Of a stretch of 64,000 nucleotides of DNA, positions 57,601-64,000 are shown piece after piece (within the stretch, counting starts at the first letter, position 1; each line of letters opens with the position of its first letter). The stretch is from Septoria linicola (lineage: Eukaryota; Ascomycota; Dothideomycetes; Mycosphaerellales; Mycosphaerellaceae): positions 1,860,001 through 1,924,000 of the forward strand of contig CP099424.1 in the NCBI GenBank assembly GCA_024114885.1. The letters run 5' to 3'. The notes below the pieces were generated by a model, which worked only from the letters and a program-made list of their open reading frames with translations, had not been told where the DNA came from and made no database searches. The translations under genes were made by a program, and so were the position numbers.

Positions 57601-60380
57601 TTAGCTAGTAATTACTAAAAGTCAGAGTTCGGATACCGACTTCTATTAAATCTTAACGCGATATATATATTAGAGCCTCTACTAAACTCGTACCGTCGAC
57701 TAGAGCTAGTTTCTTAGTACTCTAGCTTTTCCTAAGACTTGTTCTATAGTATATATATTACTATAGCTATTAAAACTAGTAAATATAATAATATAGCCGT
57801 CTAGAATACTAATTAAGCTCTCCTAAGAGCTATTATCGTAGTTCTTAGAAGCTAGGCGTACTCGCCGCGCCTATAGCTAGCTAAGTAAGATTAGGCTGTT
57901 TACTAGTAAGACTAGAAATAGTATAGTAACTCTTACGCTAAAGATATCGATTAACACCTCTAGGTAGTACCTAACGAAAGTAACCTTACCTCTAACTCCT
58001 CCTATAGTAATATTACTAAGAGAAGTTATACTAACTTAAAGCTTTCGAACGTATTCGATTAGTATAATTATTAACTTAGTCCCTTTATCGATTAAAGACT
58101 CGTAAGCTATTATTTAAGAGCTATACTTTATAGGTATATAGATACTTAGAATAATCTAATAGATATTATTAAATAATAGAAGGATATTATCTGTCTACTC
58201 GTAAAGCTTAGAAGCGGGCCTAGGTTTCACTATATTAATCGCTATAGTAGTAGCCTAGAAGGCCTTAATATTAGTTACTAAAACAGCTTTTATTAGCTCC
58301 TCTACTATATCGTAGAAGGCTTTAGATAATAAGGAATATACGCTAATCTTAGCTCCGCTACCTCTATTCGTACGCTTCTTTATATAGAGCTTATTAAGCT
58401 TCTCCTATAGATCTATATTATTTAGAACACGACTCTATAAGGAATACGACGCTCGCTCGCTATAGAGAATAATCTCTACTAAGCTTAACTAGATCTTAGA
58501 TTCGAGTATTTTGTCTATCTAGAAGACGTTAGCGTTATCGTTAGTGTACGTAGCTCGAAGGTAATTATCTATACGCTTAGTCTTTAGAGGCTCCTTAGCC
58601 TTCTTCTACTTTTAAGTATACGTAGGAGCGACTAGAACTAGTAGACTATTTAGGTAGTTATATATCTACTTATCCTCGATCTTATCGTTATTATATCTCT
58701 AAGTTCAAGAATCCTCTAACTCTCCTATATCTATAAGGTAAGGAGCTAGCTAGTTTTTATCTTTAACCTCTTTAATATAAGAGTAACGATAAGCGTAGGT
58801 TCTTATAGCTATAGCCTAGGTCGTAATTCGCTTCTATACTCCTATTAGCTATCTTTCGACTAGACGAGAAGGGTTTAGGTTCTACTTTATCTTTACGCTA
58901 TCTCTAGCTACGTAGGCGCTAATTAGATCGTCCTAATCTTCCTACGTAATAGAAGCGACTTAGCTAATATTAATAGGACCGTCGATACTAGCTACCTTAT
59001 TCGCTATCCTCTACTAGCTCGCTCTTAGCGTTAATAAACGATCTATATTTTCAAGATTAATCTTCCTATAGCGCTACTCTAATACTCCTATTAATATAAA
59101 TAGCTTTAGTAGTTCCTTATCCTAGTAGTATTATATCTTTTCCGTACCTAGGCGAGGCGTCCTATAGTATATAATACTAGTCTTTAGATCTCTATATATT
59201 AAGCTCTTCGTCTCGAACTACTATAGGTACTTATAGTTTATAGCTATATAGCCTTCGAGCCTATATATCTAATAAATTAAAATCTTTAAAACGATCGCTA
59301 TATAGGCCTTAATTATTAACCTATTATCTATCGTAGCTAAGTTAATCGAAATCTCCTAGCTATAAGTAGACCTTAGAATATATAGATAGTCGTAATCGTA
59401 AGACTTCGCCTACTATCCTATCGACGAGCGTAGTAGCTACGGACCTCCTTCTTTAAGTTAACGAATCGTAGTAATTACGAGGTCTTATATACTAGCGGTA
59501 ATATTATCGACGCTTACTAGTTTATAGCCCTTATAGACTACTATTTCTCTAGCCTTGAACTTAGAGTTTAGTCTTAGGGTAGACTTCTTTACTACTTCGT
59601 ATAACTACTAGACGTCTCTACTACCTTCGTTATATACTTCTAATTTAAAGTCCTTATTACTATTAATCTAACGCTAGGCTATCTTTAAGAGCTTACTATA
59701 ATCTAAGTTACTATTATTAAGGTCTAACCTAAGATAGGCCTAGAGTCTCTTACTAAAACGAAATAGTAGGCCTTATACGAATAGAAGAGTATAGGAGCGC
59801 TCGTCTATATACGAAGTAGGTATAGTATTAGAGTAGAGTATAAACTACCTTAAGTACTCTAAGAGATTATTATCCTCGCTATAGTTGACCTTATAAAGGT
59901 TCTCTATATAATAGTAGTTTCTAAGTATATATATATTATCGTACTTTTAGTACTCCTTAATAATCGACTCTTTAAACTTAGCGTAGTCTTAGTCGTAGAA
60001 ACTTTTAAGGCGCTAGTATCGTCTACGTTAGATAACTATAACCTAAGTAAGTAACTTCTTATAAAGCTACTTATTATTATTAATAAGTAGAATAGTATAG
60101 TTCCTATATAGTACTTTAAAGCGCTTAATATACTCGGTTACGTTCTCTCTATTAAAGAAGAGATTCTAGTCCGAGCTAGGTAGTAGCGGAACCTAAGCGA
60201 TAATTACCTTCTAGCTTTAGGTTACTTAGATAGTCTCTATAAGTAGCTAGAACTACGCTATAGATAGTCTACCTCCTAAGTTCGGTTCTTAAAAGATATT
60301 AGTATTAGAGTTAAGGTTAGTACCTCCTTAGTCCTCTACTTCTATAGATATATCGTTATCTAGTAGAGAGAATAAAGTAA
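57600..60380 (-). pseudogene. gag-protease of A4
   Basis: Third copy of the gag-protease frame. The protease core at about 58080-58095 reads LIDKGTKL. The Gag capsid region is at about 59900-60150. Junction with pol at 57600 is uninterrupted, which shows the original continuity that A1 has lost through A2. Confidence 0.75.
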
Positions 60381-61554
60381 AAGTAGGTAGTAGCTTTACT
60401 AGGGATCTTTGAATTTACTTATTAAGTAGGTTAGATAAGCTACTATCTAGTATTTTAGGCTAGCTAATAGATACTAATTCACTTATAGAGCTCGTTCGAA
60501 GGTGTTCTAAGAGTATATTATACTCTCCTTAATTAAGGTTTTTAAATAAAATATAGTTATTATTTAAAACGATAACTAAAAAAACAAGGATCTAAAATTT
60601 TATTAGCTATCGAAAAGTAAATATTAAACTTTTCTTTATAATACTAGAGCTATTAATAGATAACAACCACCCTAACACTAACCCCCTAGGCAGGTATAAG
60701 AGCGGTCGCTATAGAACAAGACCTGTTCGGAGAGTAATAGTCTTGTAATACGTGTGTTAACCGGTAGTAACGAGCTCAAACTAGTAGTCCTAAGACTAAG
60801 AGCCTATACTAGGACCGTAGGACATTGAATTGATCAAGTAGAGTGAACATTGCTATCTTAGAAACGAGCTACTACCTTGCTTTTATACTAAAACTACTAA
60901 GCACGGTATGTAGGTAGGCCTTTGCCTTACTACTATATTTATTATACCTAATAAGCGAAGGTATGTCGTATCGTATAGTTCGACCGTTTATAGCTAGGTA
61001 CGTCTATCTCGCTTATTTAGGTAATTCGCTAAGTAACTATAGTAGTATAATATTACGTTAGCCTATACTATATACCGAGTCCGAGGCCTTAGACGTAATT
61101 AGTATCCTTAGCTAAACGATTAGCGTCTAACGCTATACTAGGGCTTATTCTAAGCGATCTATATACTAGGAGATACGAGATTACCTAGATAGGTCTAGCC
61201 TATCCTATAGCCTCTATACTATCTAAACGAGAGCGTTTTCATACTAAACTAGGGTCTAATCGAAGACTATTATAGGTATAGAGACCTCGAGTAAATCTCT
61301 AATATAGTAAGTCGCCTTACTATCTATCTAATAATTACTAAATAGATCCGTACTAAGAGGTACTAGAGGTTTATAACTTTTCCGAGTTAGAGCGATATCT
61401 ATATTCTAGAAGCTTCTATATTATTATAGCTCTTTAAGTCGCCTCTTACGTAGGCTCCTTTAGGCCTCTTATTAATGTTTATAGTATATTAGTTCTCGCT
61501 TTAAGGCTACTATCTACCCTCTACGCTTCTAGTCCTAGTATAAGAGAGAAGAGA
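60381..61554 (-). other. leader of A4, split by a solo LTR
   Basis: Leader sequence with the near-palindrome at about 60554-60576. The solo LTR 60654-60932 interrupts it. No gene recognised. Confidence 0.5.
60654..60932 (-). repeat. solo LTR of family A, nearly unmutated
   Basis: 279 bp, flanked by CTAT at 60650-60653 and 60933-60936. I count 21 CpA or TpG in it against 4 in the LTR at 61576-61854. It shows what the LTR looked like before RIP. A whole element must have inserted and been reduced to one LTR by recombination between its two LTRs. Confidence 0.9.
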
Positions 61555-61574
61555 TAGCCCTACCTTCGGCTCTA
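61555..61574 (-). other. tRNA primer binding site of A4
   Basis: GAGCCGAAGGTAGGGCTA, next to the 5' LTR; this core is identical to element B. Confidence 0.7.
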
Positions 61575-61575
61575 T

Positions 61576-61854
61576 TAATAGATAGTAACTACTCTGATAC
61601 TAACCCTCTAGGTAGGTATAAGAGTAGTCGCTATAGAACAAGACTTATTTAGATAGTAATAGTCTTGTAATACGTTAATTAACTAGTAGTAACGAGCTTA
61701 AAATAGTAGTCCTAAGACTAAGAGCCTATACTAGGACTATAGGACATTAAATTAATTAAGTAGAGTAAATATTACTATCTTAGAAACGAGCTACTACCTT
61801 ACTTTTATACTAAAACTACTAAGTATAGTATATAGGTAGGCCTTTACCTTACTA
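61576..61854 (-). repeat. 5' LTR of A4
   Basis: 279 bp, heavily RIP-altered, followed by GTAG at 61855-61858. Confidence 0.9.
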
Positions 61855-63350
61855 GTAGTATAGCTAATCTCTAAGCCCTTATCGCTTAGAATACTTAAAA
61901 CTAGACGTAGTTTAAGCTAGAAGCGAATACTTTCTTCTCTAAGCTAGTAGGACGCTCTCGTTATAGTAAGAAAAGTACTAATACTTAGGAACTAGAGGAC
62001 GATATTAATACTCTAATATATAAGGTAGGTAGAAGCTATCTTAGATCCTTTTAGTTTATAGTAACCGAAGTAGACTTGAAGGTTACTTCTAACGTCTATT
62101 AGAGGGCTTAGAAGCTCTTAGACTACGATAGTAATAAGAGTACCTAGACTGATTATAGCTTCCTCTTTTATTCTCCTTCTACTAGAGGCCTATTTTAGAT
62201 CCTAGACTCTTTACTTGAAACTATATAGTATAAGTTTATAGTATATCGATAGTATAATATAGCTATTAGTTAGTATAGTTAGTCTCGTAGTATATAGTAC
62301 TCGCTATCCTAATAGCTTCTTCGCTAGTATTCTCTACTATAGCTATACTAGCTAGTTACTACTCTATATACGACCGTTAAGTACATAGCCTACCTATCTA
62401 CTACCTTTTATATCTTCGACGATAAGATAGGTTCTAACTACCCTAATAGCTTCTAGTATATCGCCTTAAACGAGAATATACTACTTAAGGAGAAGGGGCT
62501 TAATTAGGTTTAATTTACGATCTCTCTAGACGATACTAGCGATAGAAGACGACTTTTACTAACCTCGGACACGATTAGTAATAGGCTCTTTAACTATAAG
62601 GAGGCGAAGATACTAGCGAGGCGTATTATTACTAATAAGTAAAGCTATAGTATAGGTTTCGTCGAGACTATATCTCTAGTAATTACTAACGAAATAAAAG
62701 CTAATCTTAAGCTTAGTTAGAAGAATCCTTATACTAATACGGGCTCGCTAGTTATTTCGTACCTCTATATCCCTTAGTAGTATACTCGTATAGGCGAAGA
62801 GTATCGTATAATTCTAATAGTGTTTCTAGCCTACTCTAATAGTCGTACGTTAGATAAGCTACCTAATAGTAATTACGTTAACGTTCCTATAATCTATAAT
62901 ATATATCTCTATTAGGAGTAGATACTCTTTATAGCTTCTAGTACTATATACCCTATACGAGCGATAAAACCTTTTACTACGAAGGTACTATTAACTAGCC
63001 TAGGCTCGATTTCTAATATCTTAGTAGGCCGAGTCCTATAGACGGATTAGGTAGTAAGTATAGAAATAAAAAAGCTCTTTAGTATAAGTAAAGAGGAGTT
63101 TAAGGTCTATATAGCCGAGTAGTAGACTATAGCTAAAGCTTAGTTCGATACTACCTACGCTATAGCTATAGATATTAAGAAGTAGGTATTTAGTAAAGCT
63201 AGCTTTATAAGCGTAGATAGTAACTTAGAAGTATTAGCGTCGAAGAAGAGAGAGGCTGTTCCTAAGGAGATCTCTAAGGATATAGTAGAAGAGTAGTAGC
63301 TAGCGAATAATAATCGGATCTAAGAAGGTGTTTTTAGTAGTTATCGTTAG
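61855..63350 (+). pseudogene. ORF3 of A5, C-terminal half
   Basis: Collinear with about 4645-6140 of A0. It contains the conserved FYIFDDK and NGF-like region near 62430 (Asn-Gly-Phe altered) and the final VFSKASFISVDSNLEV segment. Cut at its N-terminal side by A4. RIP-type stops. Confidence 0.6.
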
Positions 63351-63470
63351 AAAAGATAACTATTTAATAAGCCTCTAATTAAAAGTTTAATAGACTTTAA
63401 TAGAAAAACTAGCTAGTTTTAAGTAATTCTAAGTAAGGTCTATAGGTAGTTAGGTATCTAGTTAGATACT

Positions 63471-63484
63471 AAGAAAAGAAGGAT
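63471..63484 (+). other. polypurine tract of A5
   Basis: AAGAAAAGAAGGAT directly before the 3' LTR. Confidence 0.7.
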
Positions 63485-63763
63485 TAGTAAGGTAAAGGCC
63501 TACCTATATACTATACTTAGTAGTTTTAGTATAAAAGTAAGGTAGTAGCTCGTTTCTAAGATAGAAATATTTACTCTACTTAATTAATTTAATGTCCTAC
63601 GGTCCTAGTATAGGCTCTTAGTCCTAGGACTACTAGTTTAAGCTCGTTACTACTATTTAATTAACGTATTACAAGACTATTACTCTCTAAACAGGTCTTG
63701 TTCTATAGCGACTACTCTTATACCTATCTAGGAGGTTAGTATTAAGGTAGTTATTATCTATTA
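63485..63763 (+). repeat. 3' LTR of A5
   Basis: 279 bp, TAGTAAGG to TCTATTA. It is followed by CTAG, the likely target duplication. Confidence 0.88.
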
Positions 63764-64000
63764 CTAGGTAATTAGCTAACTAATTATTAGAGAGAACCTA
63801 TATATAGTTTAGTAGGATACTAGTCTCTAGATATATATTACTTAGAATTAATATTTCTTAAAAGATAATATAGTATATAGGTTTAGTATTAGATATAGTA
63901 TTAGTAAAGATAATAAGATAGAGCTAGAGACATAGTATATTACTATACTAGTAGCTAAGATATAGGTAATTCTCTAGAATAAGTATAATAGAGTTCTAAA
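63764..64000. other. AT-rich sequence beyond A5
   Basis: Not similar to any other part of the window that I could see. Very AT-rich and poor in CpG, like 34400-35185. No gene or repeat recognised. This is the only sequence here that could be non-family A host or older repeat DNA. Confidence 0.4.

Larger units (their letters stand above)
53637..61854 (-). mobile_element. A4, 5' two-thirds of a family A element
   Basis: On the minus strand: 5' LTR, primer site, leader (interrupted by a solo LTR), gag-protease, pol. It stops at 53637 near the end of integrase, where A3's right LTR is. Spacer, ORF3 and 3' LTR are missing. The 5' LTR abuts GTAG in the ORF3 of A5, which marks its insertion site. 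Confidence 0.85.
61855..63763 (+). mobile_element. A5, 3' end of a family A element
   Basis: Begins inside ORF3 at the A4 insertion site and runs through the end of ORF3, polypurine tract and 3' LTR. Its 5' part was on the far side of A4 and has been lost. Confidence 0.82.

Noticed and set aside
60654..60932. The 280-bp repeat as an independent MITE
   Set aside because: It has no terminal inverted repeats of useful length, and elsewhere it lies directly next to a primer binding site or a polypurine tract, so it is an LTR.
1..64000. Many long apparent antisense or alternate-frame ORFs, CRISPR-like spacing and tRNA-like folds
   Set aside because: RIP makes the sequence TA-rich with repeated short words, which yields chance frames and repeats; none carried a recognisable domain, regular repeat-spacer structure or tRNA arms.

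Overview
The window is a stack of nested, heavily mutated transposable elements with no recognisable host gene. CpA and TpG are almost absent over long stretches (the first 120 bases contain none) while TpA is in great excess and CpG survives. This is the signature of repeat-induced point mutation (RIP), which points to a filamentous ascomycete (Pezizomycotina). Nearly every in-frame stop is a TAG or TAA where CAG, CAA or TGG would be expected. Every gene below is therefore a pseudogene read through RIP stops, and all gene boundaries are approximate.

Three families build the region. Family A is a Ty3/gypsy LTR element with ~280-bp LTRs and a reconstructed full length near 13.1 kb: LTR, primer site, leader, gag-protease, RT/RNase H/integrase, a ~1.4-kb spacer, an extra ORF3, polypurine tract, LTR. 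Six copies are present. A0 (+) is 1789-6232. A1 (-) is 7257-49918 and is interrupted twice. A2 (+) is 27670-46211 and sits inside A1. A3 (+) is 49919-53636. A4 (-) is 53637-61854 and sits inside A5 (+), 61855-63763. A solo LTR (60654-60932) lies in A4. Family B is one complete 11.3-kb Ty3/gypsy element on the minus strand (9894-21170, 441-bp LTRs) inside ORF3 of A1. It carries the same primer site and apparently a related ORF3. The third family is a large hAT DNA transposon. hAT-1 (32104-40332, 8.2 kb) has terminal inverted repeats and an 8-bp target duplication and lies in the pol gene of A2. hAT-2 (1-1788) is a right end, and hAT-3 (6233-7256) is an internal fragment.

The most interesting content is in hAT-1. 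Besides a hAT transposase (plus strand) it carries a histone H3-like gene (33603-34077, minus) that aligns to the H3 fold without gaps, a lysine/arginine-rich ORF downstream of it, an unassigned ~460-codon ORF, and ten copies of a 13-bp-unit double motif scattered through the element. The second notable system is ORF3 of the two gypsy families, placed after integrase where env sits in retroviruses. A third is a near-palindrome that recurs at each ORF boundary of family A.

Insertion order from nesting and RIP load: A0 and hAT-3 are early; then A1; then B and A2 within A1; then hAT-1 within A2. The solo LTR at 60654 is nearly free of RIP and is either the latest arrival or was too short to be mutated. 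The flanks of A3 do not match each other, which indicates loss of DNA by recombination between copies.
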